64,000 bases of DNA from Gelidibacter japonicus. Its GTDB lineage: Bacteria > Bacteroidota > Bacteroidia > Flavobacteriales > Flavobacteriaceae. Location of the stretch: the NCBI RefSeq assembly GCF_010725055.1, contig NZ_BJKB01000010.1:120578-184577 (forward strand), written 5' to 3'. The first letter of the stretch is position 1; the number at the start of each line of letters is the position of its first letter. Positions 1 through 8,998 of the stretch are shown here, piece by piece. The position numbers were made by a program, and so were the translations under genes. The notes beneath the pieces were generated by a model. That model did no database searches and was not told the origin of the DNA. It saw nothing but the letters and a program-made list of their open reading frames with translations.

Positions 1-211
1 TCGCTCCAAGAATAATCATTGTGCCCCAGCCCAAGGCTAAAGTATGCGTAATTGCCAAGGTATAGGGGTTAAAATAATGCTGGGTAAATGCAACAGTATT
101 TTGCATGATCAAAATGGTTGATAGTAAAAACGATAAAGCTGCATAGCCATAAAAAGGAATGACCACTTTATATGACGTGTTTTTAACTAAGTTGCCACCA
201 GCTACAAACAT
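1..211 (-). CDS. Partial NnrS/heme-copper oxidase subunit I-like membrane protein (N-terminus)
   Basis: The window edge cuts this minus-strand gene; only about 70 N-terminal codons from the ATG at 211 are visible. The translation begins MFVAGGNLVKNTSYKVVIPF, followed by a hydrophobic helix and then ITHTLALGWGTMIILGA, a histidine-containing stretch like the first haem-ligand helix of NnrS and cytochrome-oxidase-I-like proteins of flavobacteria. The stop of the upstream DUF2249 gene is 1 base before this ATG, so the two are surely cotranscribed. Family membership is inferred from that helix and from its position behind ric; a role in nitric-oxide or nitrite stress fits. NnrS versus a CcoN-like oxidase fragment cannot be settled from 70 residues. 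Confidence 0.6.
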   Translation of the reverse strand, partial: MFVAGGNLVKNTSYKVVIPFYGYAALSFLLSTILIMQNTVAFTQHYFNPYTLAITHTLALGWGTMIILGA

Positions 212-212
212 G

Positions 213-1025
213 TTAATTTTTATATATTAAGAGCTGTACATTGCCATCGCTGATTTCATTGATGCGATATTCAAATTTCTGATCTGCCAATTCGGGCAGT
301 AAAAAAACAGGAATACGTTTATGATATACAAACAAAGCTTTGTCCCTTGGTAGTTTATCAAGCTCAGTTAAAATGGTGTGCATGGGAAGTGGCATTTCAA
401 GTTGACGTACATCTACCGTGACTAAATAGTCCTTATATCTATCCATGACCTCATCCCAACCGTTGCTGGCACTTGCTTTAGGTGTTGTTGAAATAGCTTC
501 CGTTTCCGTTTTTTTATGAAAATAGGTTTCCACCAAATCATCACTTATCACATCTGAATAAACAGCGAATCCTTGATTTTCAAGCATTTTAATCAGCGGA
601 ACTGGTTCAAACGTGTTAATGATCTTTAAAGCTTGACCCGACTGGACGGTTTTAATTTTATTTAAAATTAAGTTAAGCGGATCTTTGCCTGATGCCAACA
701 ATTCACGCACATCAAAATCAATAATCTGCTCCTTAGACAGTTGGGAGATAAATGCGGGTAGCTTTTTTGTTTGCTCCTCTACGGGCAAAATTGCCTGGTC
801 AATCTCAAATCCCAACGGTTTGAGTTTATTAAAGAAAACCGTCATCTCGCATCCCGCCATTTCTGCTGCCATGGCTAAGGTTGTCCTGCCAACAAACACT
901 TTTCTCAATAGCGGATTTCTATAGGTCTCAAACTTTGAACTGATGTTGATAATCGCCTCCAGAGCATCCGGATGTTCTTTTATGATACGGGCGATTTTGG
1001 TATTGGCGTTAATTGGTTTCATCAT
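213..1025 (-). CDS. DUF1858 + DUF2249 protein in ric operon
   Basis: A 270-residue soluble protein. Residues about 3-70 resemble the DUF1858 / ScdA-N-like helical domain (KIARIIKEHPDALEAI). Residues about 105-170 and 200-270 look like two DUF2249 units (FDVRELLASGKDPLNLILNK; VDVRQLEMPLPMHTILTELD). DUF2249 proteins recur beside hemerythrins, Ric and nitrogen-oxide reductases, and are thought to act in redox or metal-centre chemistry, but their reaction is not established. Its ATG overlaps the TAA of the upstream ric gene by one base, and the next gene starts 1 base after its stop, so it is translationally coupled on both sides. The usual NDHDP motif is missing from its DUF2249 units. Confidence 0.75.
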   Translation of the reverse strand: MMKPINANTKIARIIKEHPDALEAIINISSKFETYRNPLLRKVFVGRTTLAMAAEMAGCEMTVFFNKLKPLGFEIDQAILPVEEQTKKLPAFISQLSKEQIIDFDVRELLASGKDPLNLILNKIKTVQSGQALKIINTFEPVPLIKMLENQGFAVYSDVISDDLVETYFHKKTETEAISTTPKASASNGWDEVMDRYKDYLVTVDVRQLEMPLPMHTILTELDKLPRDKALFVYHKRIPVFLLPELADQKFEYRINEISDGNVQLLIYKN

Positions 1026-1981
1026 TATTTTTCTAATTGAATGGCCTTAGGAAACAGAATGTTATTTTCTAAATGAATGTGCAGTAGCGTATCTTCTTCA
1101 AATTCCCTTAACATTCGATACAATAAGGAATAACTCGCGCAAGCATCTTCGGGCAAGACGTAGTTATGGGTAAGTGTCTTGATTCTATTCAAACTATTTC
1201 CAACGGTCTCGTGTTCCTTTTCATGATTTCCGACAACATCTTCTATAGATTTGAAATAAGCTGATTGGGGCCGTGGCGTACTTTTATCTGTACGAGCCAA
1301 TTCTTTGATATAAGGAAACAGCATCTTTTCTTCTTTTCCTATATGTTCTATTAATTCGGAGTTTAAAGCTTTTACAAGATGATTGATTTCCACTAACTCA
1401 GGGTGGAGATCACTGTGGACTTCCATTACTTTATTCGCATTTGTAGTGATATCTGGAAGGTTTTTTCGAAGAAAACGGTGATGAGTGTTTACAATATAAT
1501 CTACAAGAAAGTCTAATTCCCATTCATCATAAGGCATAGGGTGTGAGGCAGGTACCTTATCAGTTTGCTGTAATTCCTGTTCTACTTTAGTCACATCAAG
1601 TCCTTTCTCGGCACAAGCTTCTTTTACCGTTTTTTTCCCGCCGCAACTAAAATCTAGACCATACTTTTTAAAGACTTCCGCTTTGCGTAAATCCTTGGCT
1701 GCAAGTTCTCCCATGGTTTCATCGATTTCTCCAGCAATATTCTTTCTTATTTTAACTTTCCACCAGACAGGACCTTCCTCCAAATACTCCCAGGTAAATA
1801 CATTTCCTCGCTCTCCAAGAAGTTGATAGTACAGGGGTTTAGGATCGTGATCATTATGAATGATTAAGCTTTCTCCTTCGTTTAGCGCATCGTAGCGCAA
1901 AAAAATGGTAGGATGTTTATGCTTAGGCTCTAACAAGGTGACATTAAGAATGTTATCTATTGTTGTTTCCATTTTGTCCAA
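1025..1981 (-). CDS. ric: Iron-sulfur cluster repair di-iron protein (Ric/ScdA/YtfE) with N-terminal DUF2249
   Basis: A 318-residue protein. Residues about 10-80 are a DUF2249 domain with the HNDHDPKPLYYQL motif. Residues about 90-145 are the ScdA N-terminal domain with the diagnostic DFSCGGKKTVKEACAEKG. Residues about 155-318 are a hemerythrin domain with histidines in HHRFLRKNLP, HSDLHPELVEI, HIGKEEKMLFPYI, NHEKEHETVG and HIHLENNILFPKA, enough for a di-iron site. The family repairs iron-sulfur clusters damaged by nitric oxide or peroxide in the cytoplasm. The N-terminal DUF2249 fusion is an addition to the usual 220-240-residue protein. It lies second in a minus-strand operon, 31 bp after the short DUF2249 gene. 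Confidence 0.9.
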   Translation of the reverse strand: MDKMETTIDNILNVTLLEPKHKHPTIFLRYDALNEGESLIIHNDHDPKPLYYQLLGERGNVFTWEYLEEGPVWWKVKIRKNIAGEIDETMGELAAKDLRKAEVFKKYGLDFSCGGKKTVKEACAEKGLDVTKVEQELQQTDKVPASHPMPYDEWELDFLVDYIVNTHHRFLRKNLPDITTNANKVMEVHSDLHPELVEINHLVKALNSELIEHIGKEEKMLFPYIKELARTDKSTPRPQSAYFKSIEDVVGNHEKEHETVGNSLNRIKTLTHNYVLPEDACASYSLLYRMLREFEEDTLLHIHLENNILFPKAIQLEK

Positions 1982-2012
1982 AATTATTTAATATACGGGG
2001 TTGCCCGATTGT

Positions 2013-2243
2013 TTATTTTTTAGTGATTTTTATTTTAAACCATTCAGGGCCTTGCTCTAAGTATTCCCATATAAACACATCGCCTCTTAGTTGAATCAGT
2101 TGGTAATAAGGCGGCTTTGGATCATGGTCATTGTGTAAAATAAAATGCTCTCCCGGTTGAAGCGCATCATATCGGGCAAAGATGGTAGCGTGTTTAATTC
2201 TCGGTTCAAGAAGGGTTGCATTGAGTATGTTTGAATTTTCCAT
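2013..2243 (-). CDS. Short DUF2249 protein, first gene of the ric operon
   Basis: I start this at the ATG at 2243, giving 76 residues that begin MENSNILNATLLEPRIKHAT. The open frame extends further upstream to 2366, but that part lies across a leader hairpin and is not domain-like. The product is one DUF2249 domain with HNDHDPKPPYYQL, and it is closely similar to the N-terminal domain of the adjacent Ric protein (shared NATLLEP, FARYDAL-type and WEYLEQGP blocks). This suggests duplication of one domain in situ. The likely promoter is the TAAATTTG at 2518-2511 with the GGACAA-TTGTCC operator over its upstream element. Function unknown beyond an expected role in nitric-oxide or redox stress. 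Confidence 0.75.
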   Translation of the reverse strand: MENSNILNATLLEPRIKHATIFARYDALQPGEHFILHNDHDPKPPYYQLIQLRGDVFIWEYLEQGPEWFKIKITKK

Positions 2244-2295
2244 TTTTATTTGATTTAATAGATTATAGTATTTATTTCTTATGATTATAAATTGA

Positions 2296-2321
2296 GCCTG
2301 CATCACTTGTTTTTTGCAGGC
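2296..2321 (-). promoter_or_regulatory. Leader hairpin upstream of the short DUF2249 gene
   Basis: A perfect 7-bp stem, GCCTGCA/TGCAGGC, encloses a T-rich loop (A-rich on the minus strand). It sits 53 bases upstream of the DUF2249 start on the minus strand, inside the predicted leader. No long U-run follows it, so it may be a leader structure rather than a terminator. Confidence 0.4.
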
Positions 2322-2510
2322 CCTATTTTGGGATTTAATTTTCAGATTTTTGCCTTTGTTAATCAAATTTGTGTTGAATTGACAGGGTATGTCAAAGAAT
2401 TTTATTTGGATGTTGTCTGATTTCTTAAAAACGATTAAGCATCAAAGAATAGGGTGTTTTTTTGTTTCTTACTTCCATAACTCTAAAAACAATTTTGCTG
2501 ATTTTGGGTA

Positions 2511-2550
2511 CAAATTTAAACAAAATTCTTTATTTAGGACAAAATTGTCC
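2511..2550 (-). promoter_or_regulatory. ric-operon promoter with GGACAA-TTGTCC operator
   Basis: The inverted repeat GGACAA-AA-TTGTCC lies at 2537-2550. On the minus strand its TTG is followed after 21 bp by TAAATTTG (2518-2511), a full match to the Bacteroidetes -7 element, so the operator covers the upstream promoter element of the ric operon. It also lies 123 bp before the divergent triple-DUF2249 gene. The geometry suggests a repressor. An Rrf2-type NO or Fe-S sensor (NsrR-like) is a natural candidate, but that is inference. Confidence 0.55.
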
Positions 2551-2672
2551 GATATAATTTATGTAGTGTAAATGAAACTATTTATCTTCGCCGTTAAGAA
2601 TTATATGCTCTTGGATAGAGCGTGTAAATCATAAGAAAATCGTTAAAAATTCACATCTTAAACTAAATCATT

Positions 2673-3425
2673 TTGAATACTAAAACAGAGATAGATGCAT
2701 TGGATATGCGCGTGCATATTCCCATTGAAAGACATCGACAATTACTTCAGCTTTTCAAGGAATTACCCGTTGAGGATAGTTTTGTTTTTATCAACGATCA
2801 CGACCCGATTCCACTTTATTATGAGTTTCGCTCAATTTATGGCGATGTGGTTGGGTGGGAATATCTTAATAGAGGAGGTAGGGAATGGACTGTAAAAGTT
2901 ACTCGAACAGAAGCATCACAAGGTAGAGAGTTTACCGAAATATCGACTTTGCTCGATCTTCGGAACGCTGACGAAAAAGAGTGGAAACAAATTGTCTTTC
3001 ACCGTTATGGCATGATGGAACCAGGAGATATCTTGGAAATAATCGCTGCTGAAAATCCAAAGGAAATCCATGATATTTTTACTCAGAAATTTGAAGGACA
3101 ACATTCTTGGACCTATAAAAAGCAAGAGCCAAATGAATATGTGGTTCATATCACTAAAAAAGTTAAAAGCGGATTAGGTGATGATGGATTTGCCATAGTA
3201 AATGAATTCGATTTGCGTCCGTTCCCACCAACAGAACGCCATGACATGTTTTACAAAGCCTTTGCTGATACAAAACTTGGAGAAGCGTTTGAATTCATTA
3301 ACGACCACGATCCTATACCTCTCTATTATCAGATGGAAGCAGAAAGCGAAGACCCTTTTAGATGGGAATACATTGAAAAAGGTCCTGACCAATGGAAGGT
3401 CAGAGTCATCAAAACCAAAGAATGA
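2673..3425 (+). CDS. Triple DUF2249 protein
   Basis: A 250-residue soluble protein made of three DUF2249 units: about 9-77 (INDHDPIPLYYEF, WEYLNRGG), about 91-165 (degenerate, without NDHDP) and about 178-248 (INDHDPIPLYYQM, WEYIEKGP). The start is TTG at 2673: an in-frame stop lies 9 bases upstream, and the first ATG (2706) would cut into the LDMRV that opens domain 1. It is divergent from the ric operon and shares the GGACAA-TTGTCC operator region. The middle unit has lost the motif and may be structural. Biochemical function is unknown. Confidence 0.8.
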   Translation: MNTKTEIDALDMRVHIPIERHRQLLQLFKELPVEDSFVFINDHDPIPLYYEFRSIYGDVVGWEYLNRGGREWTVKVTRTEASQGREFTEISTLLDLRNADEKEWKQIVFHRYGMMEPGDILEIIAAENPKEIHDIFTQKFEGQHSWTYKKQEPNEYVVHITKKVKSGLGDDGFAIVNEFDLRPFPPTERHDMFYKAFADTKLGEAFEFINDHDPIPLYYQMEAESEDPFRWEYIEKGPDQWKVRVIKTKE

Positions 3426-3432
3426 TTATTTA

Positions 3433-3457
3433 GGGAGCCGAGAAGGTTCCCTTTTTT
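3433..3457 (+). terminator. Terminator between the triple DUF2249 gene and hemerythrin gene
   Basis: GGGAGCC, a five-base loop, then GGTTCCC followed by six T residues. It stands just after the stop at 3425, between convergent genes. Confidence 0.7.
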
Positions 3458-3468
3458 CATGTTCCCTT

Positions 3469-4005
3469 TTAAATGTGTTTATTATTTTGGCTTTCAGCGT
3501 TTCGGAGCATGTTATCATAATCATAACCAGCTCTTTCCAAGGCACGCCTGGCGGATGCCATTGCAATTGGTGCGGGGTTGGGTGGATGGACTGGAACTTC
3601 TTTGGTAGCGAGAAGTTGGTCTAAAATCTCTTGGGTTTGACCCTGAGTCAAGCGCTCACACACATCGTATAAACCACCTGGTTCCTCCTCAGCCAGATCA
3701 TGTTTATCTAACAGATACCGTATCACTTTTATTAATGACATGTTAGGTGGAGGCACCATAAGCGCGGTCAGTGCACCATGTTCAAGTCGGTACTGAGGAA
3801 GAAGTGCCTTTGCCACATCAGGATTTACTTTTTTGACGGCTGGAAATAGAATTTTTTCTTCCATTTTAATATGTCTTAATAATTGTGTTCGGAATTGATG
3901 ATAATAGGCCATATCAATTCTGTCAGGGTTTTCAGTCGCGTTATTCAATATCTTCTCAATGCGATGATGATCTTTGGTGAAAAACTGGTGTAAGATTTTG
4001 TTCAT
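3469..4005 (-). CDS. Hemerythrin-domain protein (HHE)
   Basis: A 178-residue protein with an HHE hemerythrin fold over residues about 3-130. Likely iron ligands are the histidines in KDHHRIEK, HIKMEEKILFPAV and LEHGALTAL, with the glutamates of MEEK. The C-terminal part (about 130-178) is proline/alanine-rich and not recognised. Such small hemerythrins bind O2 or NO, or act with Ric. It is convergent with the DUF2249 gene. A perfect -7 element TATATTTG lies at 4078-4071 on the minus strand, about 65 bases before the ATG, but I see no TGA-N6-TCA site at the spacing used elsewhere here. Confidence 0.85.
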   Translation of the reverse strand: MNKILHQFFTKDHHRIEKILNNATENPDRIDMAYYHQFRTQLLRHIKMEEKILFPAVKKVNPDVAKALLPQYRLEHGALTALMVPPPNMSLIKVIRYLLDKHDLAEEEPGGLYDVCERLTQGQTQEILDQLLATKEVPVHPPNPAPIAMASARRALERAGYDYDNMLRNAESQNNKHI

Positions 4006-4410
4006 GGATTCTTAAGTTCTAAATTCAATTCGCTTATATAGCTAATAAATTATATAGACATATCTCCTAACAAATATAGAATTTTCGTAGGAAAGCTGTT
4101 TGTATGCTCGTAATGGATGTTGATTTATGATTTTAAAATTGGTGATCAATTATTCCTAAAATAGCTTCATGATTCTGACTTCAGATCTTTGATGTCAGCG
4201 AGGTAGTCCATAAGTTTAATGAATGTTGTGGGAATTCAAATAAATAATTTGTCATCTATTGTCAAGCAAACCATTAAATATACTGCTTTTGGCAGTTTTT
4301 ATTTTTGCCAATGGTCTATTGAATAAAAATTGAAATCAATAAAACCCATGAAAATTCACATCAATAGATTTTATAAACCTGTGAGGTCAGGAATGATGTC
4401 CCATTAATAG

Positions 4411-4453
4411 TGACCTAAATCATGTTTTTTAAAAAAAATCTGTTCTATATTTG
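4411..4453 (+). promoter_or_regulatory. TGA-N6-TCA regulated promoter of mla operon
   Basis: TGACCTAAATCA at 4411-4422, then 23 bp, then a perfect TATATTTG at 4446-4453; predicted start near 4458, and the mlaE ATG is at 4471. The palindrome centre falls near -41.5. The rest of the 465-base gap from 4006 shows only the hemerythrin -7 element. Confidence 0.75.
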
Positions 4454-4470
4454 AACTTCACCACCTTTAC

Positions 4471-5253
4471 ATGTCCAAACCAAACTCATTTTCTGACCGT
4501 ACAAAATCGTTTTTCGCTGAAATAGGCGATATGACCTTTTTTGCCGGACGTTTTTTTAGGGAATTGTTCAGTGCGCCTTTTGAGTTTAAGGAACTGATTC
4601 GACAATGTTACAATATGGGTATTCGTTCCTTGTTTTTAGTGACCGTGACAGGATTTATTTTGGGCTTGGTATTTACGCTTCAATCCCGTCCCACTTTAAT
4701 GGACCTTGGTGCAGAGTCCTGGATGCCTTCTATGATCAGTATTTCTATTGTAAGAGAGATTGGTCCAGTAATTATAGCATTGATATGTGCTGGAAGAATT
4801 GGCTCCGGAATAGGGGCTGAGCTCGGATCAATGCGCGTAACGGAGCAGATTGACGCTATGGAAGTCTCAGGCACCAATCCGTTTAAATACTTGGTAGTAA
4901 CCAGAATATTGGCGGTTACCTTAATGTTGCCTTTGTTGGTGATCGCTGGTGATACCATTGCCTTGATTGGTTCTGCCATTGTTGAGAATTTAAAGGGTGA
5001 TGTGTCTTATACTTTATATTTTAATAAGGTTTTTGATGCCTTGAGTTTTAGTGATGTGCTTCCGGCGACGGTTAAAACCGTTTTCTTTGGGTTTGCCATC
5101 GGACTTGTAGGAACTTATAAGGGATATAACTGTGCCAAGGGAACGGTTGGAGTAGGAGAAGCATCAAATTCTGCGGTGGTGTATACCTCTATGTTGCTTT
5201 TTATAATCGACTTTATTGCCGTATTTGTTTCTGATATATTTTTTGAACTATAG
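4471..5253 (+). CDS. mlaE: MlaE-type ABC transporter permease
   Basis: A 260-residue inner-membrane permease with about five hydrophobic segments and the family core VREIGPVIIALICAGRIGSG followed by ELGSMRVTEQIDAMEVSG. MlaE dimers form the membrane part of the phospholipid transporter that moves lipids between inner membrane and periplasm. The ATPase gene begins with the base after this stop and an MCE-domain gene follows, so all three core parts are here; no MlaB or MlaC gene is present, as is common in Bacteroidetes. Start at 4471 agrees with the predicted transcript start about 13 bases upstream. The regulated promoter implies envelope lipid remodelling is part of the stress programme. Confidence 0.92.
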   Translation: MSKPNSFSDRTKSFFAEIGDMTFFAGRFFRELFSAPFEFKELIRQCYNMGIRSLFLVTVTGFILGLVFTLQSRPTLMDLGAESWMPSMISISIVREIGPVIIALICAGRIGSGIGAELGSMRVTEQIDAMEVSGTNPFKYLVVTRILAVTLMLPLLVIAGDTIALIGSAIVENLKGDVSYTLYFNKVFDALSFSDVLPATVKTVFFGFAIGLVGTYKGYNCAKGTVGVGEASNSAVVYTSMLLFIIDFIAVFVSDIFFEL

Positions 5254-6003
5254 ATGAATAAAGAAAACAGAAAACCCGTCCTTGAATTGAAAGATCTCCA
5301 AAAGAGCTTTGGCAATAACCATGTGCTCAAAGGTTTTAATCTTCAGCTATATGAGGGTGAAAACCTCGTAATTATGGGAAAATCTGGTTCAGGGAAGTCT
5401 GTAATGGTCAAGTGCATTGTTGGCTTAATTCAGCCCGACAGCGGGAGCATTACCATTAGAGATCAAAATATCATCACTATGGGCCAAAAGGAATTGGACT
5501 TTTTACGAACTGAAATCGGTTTTCTTTTCCAGGGAAGTGCCTTGTATGATTCGATGACCGTTCGGGAGAATCTGGAATTTCCCCTTCGGCGACATAAGGA
5601 CAAAGTTGAGAACTTTCAAGGAACCGAAGAATCGGTAAAGGCTGCTTTAGAAAGTGTTGGACTTTTACACGCCATCGATTTGATGCCTGCAGAACTATCT
5701 GGTGGAATGCAACGTAGGGTGGCATTGGCTCGGGCGTTGATATTAAAACCGAAAATCATTATGTATGATGAACCAACTACAGGTTTGGATCCAATTACGG
5801 CAAACGAGATCATTCAACTTATGCGAAGCATTCAAAAGGAATATAACACATCATCTCTTATAATTACCCACGACGTAGATTGTGCACGTGTTATTTCTAA
5901 CCGGATAATATTGCTGGTGGATGGTATCAATTATGCCGAGGGTACGTATGAAGAGCTTTCAAATTCGAGTGATCCGCAAACTCGTGCATTCTTTAAAAAT
6001 TAG
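5254..6003 (+). CDS. mlaF: MlaF-type ABC transporter ATPase
   Basis: A 249-residue ATP-binding subunit. Visible motifs: Walker A GKSGSGKSVM (about 42-51), Q-loop region GFLFQGSALYDSMTV, signature LSGGMQRRVALARAL (about 149-163), Walker B KIIMYDEPTTGLDP and the switch histidine in LIITHDVD. The LYDSMTV stretch after the Q-loop is typical of the Mla/Ttg2A group. Its ATG abuts the mlaE stop, indicating translational coupling, and the MCE protein starts 4 bp after its own stop. It powers the lipid transport permease at the cytoplasmic face. Confidence 0.93.
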   Translation: MNKENRKPVLELKDLQKSFGNNHVLKGFNLQLYEGENLVIMGKSGSGKSVMVKCIVGLIQPDSGSITIRDQNIITMGQKELDFLRTEIGFLFQGSALYDSMTVRENLEFPLRRHKDKVENFQGTEESVKAALESVGLLHAIDLMPAELSGGMQRRVALARALILKPKIIMYDEPTTGLDPITANEIIQLMRSIQKEYNTSSLIITHDVDCARVISNRIILLVDGINYAEGTYEELSNSSDPQTRAFFKN

Positions 6004-6007
6004 ACTT

Positions 6008-6997
6008 ATGGCAAAATCGACTTCACAAAAAATAAAGGTAGGAATCTTCGTGGTGGTGGGCACTATTCTTCTCATTGCTGCGCTTTATTCCATTGGGAAA
6101 AGACAGCATATTTTCAGTAAAAACATTCAGATATATGCTGTTTTTGGTAATGTGAATGGACTGCAAATAGGCAATAATGTGCGCTATTCTGGTATCAATG
6201 TTGGAACGGTCAGTAAAATTGAAATGACTGAAGTTGGCAAGATTATAATCCAAATGTCAGTAGAAGAGAAAACGGCAAATTATATTAAAAAAGATGCCGT
6301 CGCCTCAATTGGTTCGGACGGTTTGGTAGGTAGTATGGTCGTTAATATCATCCCAGGAAAACTCCGTCAAGCTCTAGGGGTTGTCTCTGGAGATACTATT
6401 CAGTCTTACAGTAAAATTGGAGCGGATGATATGCTTTCAACCTTGAACACCACGAATGAAAATGCCGCTTTATTGACTTCTGATTTATTGAAAATAACCA
6501 ATCAAATCTTGGAGGGCAAAGGTACTTTGGGAGCATTTATCAATGACACTATCTTAGCTCAAAATATTCGTCAATCGATGGTTGAACTTAGAAAAACTTC
6601 AGAAGGTACCGGCCTGGCTATTGACAATATTAACAAGATAATTTCAAAAATTAATTATGACGAAAGTGCCGCCGCCGTAATTTTGAGCGATACTGCTGCA
6701 GCGACTCAAATTAGGAGCGTCATTGCCAATCTCGAAAAGTCAAGCGAGGATATTAATGTGGTCACAAAAAATCTGGATAACTATTTAAACGAATTAAAAT
6801 CAGGTAAAGGAGCCGTAAATTATATTACTCAAGATGAAAATTTCGTCAGGGATATAGATTCTACCATGATTCAAATAAAAGAGGCATCAGAAAAGCTAAA
6901 TGAAAATATGGAAGCCTTGCAGCACAATTTCTTTTTCCGCGGTTATTTTAAGAAAAAGGAACGGCAGGAGCGGAAAGAGGCCAAGAAAAATGAATAA
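6008..6997 (+). CDS. mlaD: MlaD-type MCE-domain substrate-binding protein
   Basis: I start at the ATG at 6008 (MAKSTSQKIKVGIFVVVGTI), which puts the single N-terminal membrane anchor at residues about 8-30; the upstream-extended frame overlaps mlaF and is not needed. The MCE domain covers about 37-115 (VFGNVNGLQIGNNVRYSGIN, DGLVGSMVVNIIPG). A helical region follows to about 310, then a Lys/Glu-rich tail. MCE hexamers form the periplasmic lipid channel above MlaFE. Length (about 329) is longer than E. coli MlaD (about 183) because of the extra helical part, usual in Bacteroidetes. Confidence 0.9.
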   Translation: MAKSTSQKIKVGIFVVVGTILLIAALYSIGKRQHIFSKNIQIYAVFGNVNGLQIGNNVRYSGINVGTVSKIEMTEVGKIIIQMSVEEKTANYIKKDAVASIGSDGLVGSMVVNIIPGKLRQALGVVSGDTIQSYSKIGADDMLSTLNTTNENAALLTSDLLKITNQILEGKGTLGAFINDTILAQNIRQSMVELRKTSEGTGLAIDNINKIISKINYDESAAAVILSDTAAATQIRSVIANLEKSSEDINVVTKNLDNYLNELKSGKGAVNYITQDENFVRDIDSTMIQIKEASEKLNENMEALQHNFFFRGYFKKKERQERKEAKKNE

Positions 6998-7100
6998 GAG
7001 TTAGATCTTATCGAGCTCAAACCGATTTCAGAATATTTTTATCAGGTTGAACTCAATAAGACTCAATTGGCGTTGGTGGATAAACCAGCAATAATCCATT

Positions 7101-8708
7101 TTAAACTGCAATGGGATGGATGCCCCAGCGATTTTTGTTGGCCTGGGCAAAATCCGATTTATATTTCGCTGGAATAAGTTCTGGGTCAAGCATAGATCCT
7201 ACTTTTATGGACGGGAAAAGCTCTTCATAAGTGATCATAGCATTTAGCGAAACACGACGATAAATATGGGAACGCGTTAAGTTTTTGGCTTCATCCAAGC
7301 CGGTTGCGCCCAAAAGTTCAACAAAGTTTTTTATTGTTTTTTCGTGATAATTTGCCACACGTACCTTCTTGTCTTCAGGCACCAACCCAATGGTCAGTTT
7401 TGGATCCTGAGTGGTGATTCCGGTAGGGCATTTATTGGTATTGCAGAGCAAGGCTTGAATACAGCCCAAGGCCATTTTCATGGCGCGAGCCTGATAGCAT
7501 CCGTCAGCCCCCAAAGCAATTGCTCTAGCCACATGAAATGCAGAAGTAATCTTGCCCGAGGCAATGAGTTTGATATGTTTCCGTATGTCCAATCCATTCA
7601 GAATATTATGGACAAAATCGAGACCGTCAATCAATGGGGCACCAACATAATTACTGAATTCCGGTGGTGCAGCACCGGTGCCTCCTTCGCCACCATCTAC
7701 AGCAATATAATCAGGATAGATATCAAGATCCAACATGGCTTGACAAATGGATATAAACTCACTTTTATAACCAATACACAACTTAAATCCCACTGGTTTT
7801 CCGCCAGAAAGATCTCTAAGTTTTTGAATAAACTCCACCATTTCAATGGGTGAATTAAATGCGGAGTGATAGGGTGGAGAGTTGACTCTGGTATGTGGCG
7901 TAATGTGTCGGATTCGAGCAATTTCCTCTGAGTTTTTCTCGGCCGGTAAAATACCGCCATGTCCTGGTTTGGCACCTTGGGAAATTTTGAGTTCAATCAT
8001 TTTTACATTGGGGTGCTTTGCCTTTTCAGCAAAAAGTTCAGGATTGAATTTCCCATCTTCATATCGGCAACCGAAATAAGCTGTGCCAATTTGCCAAATT
8101 AAATCTCCTCCATGTTTTAAATGATAATCGCTCAGGCCTCCTTCTCCGGTATTATGGGCGAAATTCCCAATCTTGGCACCAGCATTTAAAGCTTCAATGG
8201 CGTTAGCACTTAGGGCACCAAAACTCATGGCTGAAATATTTAAAATACTGGCCGAATAGGGCTGTTTACAATCCTTATTCCCTATTATAAATCGAGGATC
8301 GTGATCCAATGACTCAAAAGGTTTTGGTGCGATGGAATGACAAATCCATTCGTAGCCCTCCGCATAGAGGTCCAGCTGGGTTCCAAAAGGAATAGTGTCT
8401 CGTACACCTTTTGCCCTTTGATACACCGTGGAGCGATCGACGCGATTAAAAGGACGGCCATCAATATCCGATTCAATAAAATATTGATACATTTTAGGTC
8501 GTAAATCTTCCAACAAATAGCGGAGCCTCCCTACTACGGGATAGTTTCGCATAATAGTATGTCGTGTTTGAATCGCATCATAATATCCCAGAATAGTTAG
8601 GACAAGTACGATGGCAAATAGCACATACCAATTAGGACTTAAAAAAATGGATAAGGCAAGGGTTATCAAAAGTGAAGCAGTTGATATGATATAGAAGTTA
8701 GTACGCAT
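7101..8708 (-). CDS. Membrane-anchored glutamate-synthase-like FMN protein
   Basis: A 535-residue protein. Residues about 8-42 form two hydrophobic helices; the rest matches the FMN-binding central domain of glutamate synthase (AISMSAMSFGALSANA-like ISAMSFGALSANAIEALNAG, HNTGEGGLSDYH, ISQGAKPGHGGILP, DGGEGGTGAAPPEF). Cysteines in ALLCNTNKCPTGITTQD correspond to those near the 3Fe-4S site of GltB. There is no glutaminase domain and no GltD partner nearby, so an ordinary GOGAT reaction cannot be claimed; stand-alone versions are common and mostly uncharacterised. It is convergent with mlaD and monocistronic. I see no TGA-N6-TCA promoter in the 290 bases upstream. Confidence 0.85.
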   Translation of the reverse strand: MRTNFYIISTASLLITLALSIFLSPNWYVLFAIVLVLTILGYYDAIQTRHTIMRNYPVVGRLRYLLEDLRPKMYQYFIESDIDGRPFNRVDRSTVYQRAKGVRDTIPFGTQLDLYAEGYEWICHSIAPKPFESLDHDPRFIIGNKDCKQPYSASILNISAMSFGALSANAIEALNAGAKIGNFAHNTGEGGLSDYHLKHGGDLIWQIGTAYFGCRYEDGKFNPELFAEKAKHPNVKMIELKISQGAKPGHGGILPAEKNSEEIARIRHITPHTRVNSPPYHSAFNSPIEMVEFIQKLRDLSGGKPVGFKLCIGYKSEFISICQAMLDLDIYPDYIAVDGGEGGTGAAPPEFSNYVGAPLIDGLDFVHNILNGLDIRKHIKLIASGKITSAFHVARAIALGADGCYQARAMKMALGCIQALLCNTNKCPTGITTQDPKLTIGLVPEDKKVRVANYHEKTIKNFVELLGATGLDEAKNLTRSHIYRRVSLNAMITYEELFPSIKVGSMLDPELIPAKYKSDFAQANKNRWGIHPIAV

Positions 8709-8998
8709 AACAGAGTTTTATTAGGCTCACAGCTATATATTAAGCATTTACATAGCACTCATGTGAATTTTTATTGATCCGTTTATTTCTAGCTGTAAAG
8801 TACTAAATATAAAGGTGTTTTTATCGAAAATTCAGATTGAAATTTAAGGAATGTACTGATCATTGATAATGAGGGTGTTGGTGTTATTGGGCAGCGATTT
8901 TTAAATTAATACATTCGTCTGCATCAGGACACTCCAATAAGAGCAATGGCACACTTTTATTCTATGAATGCTTAACAAAATGGGAATACAAGGATTTG

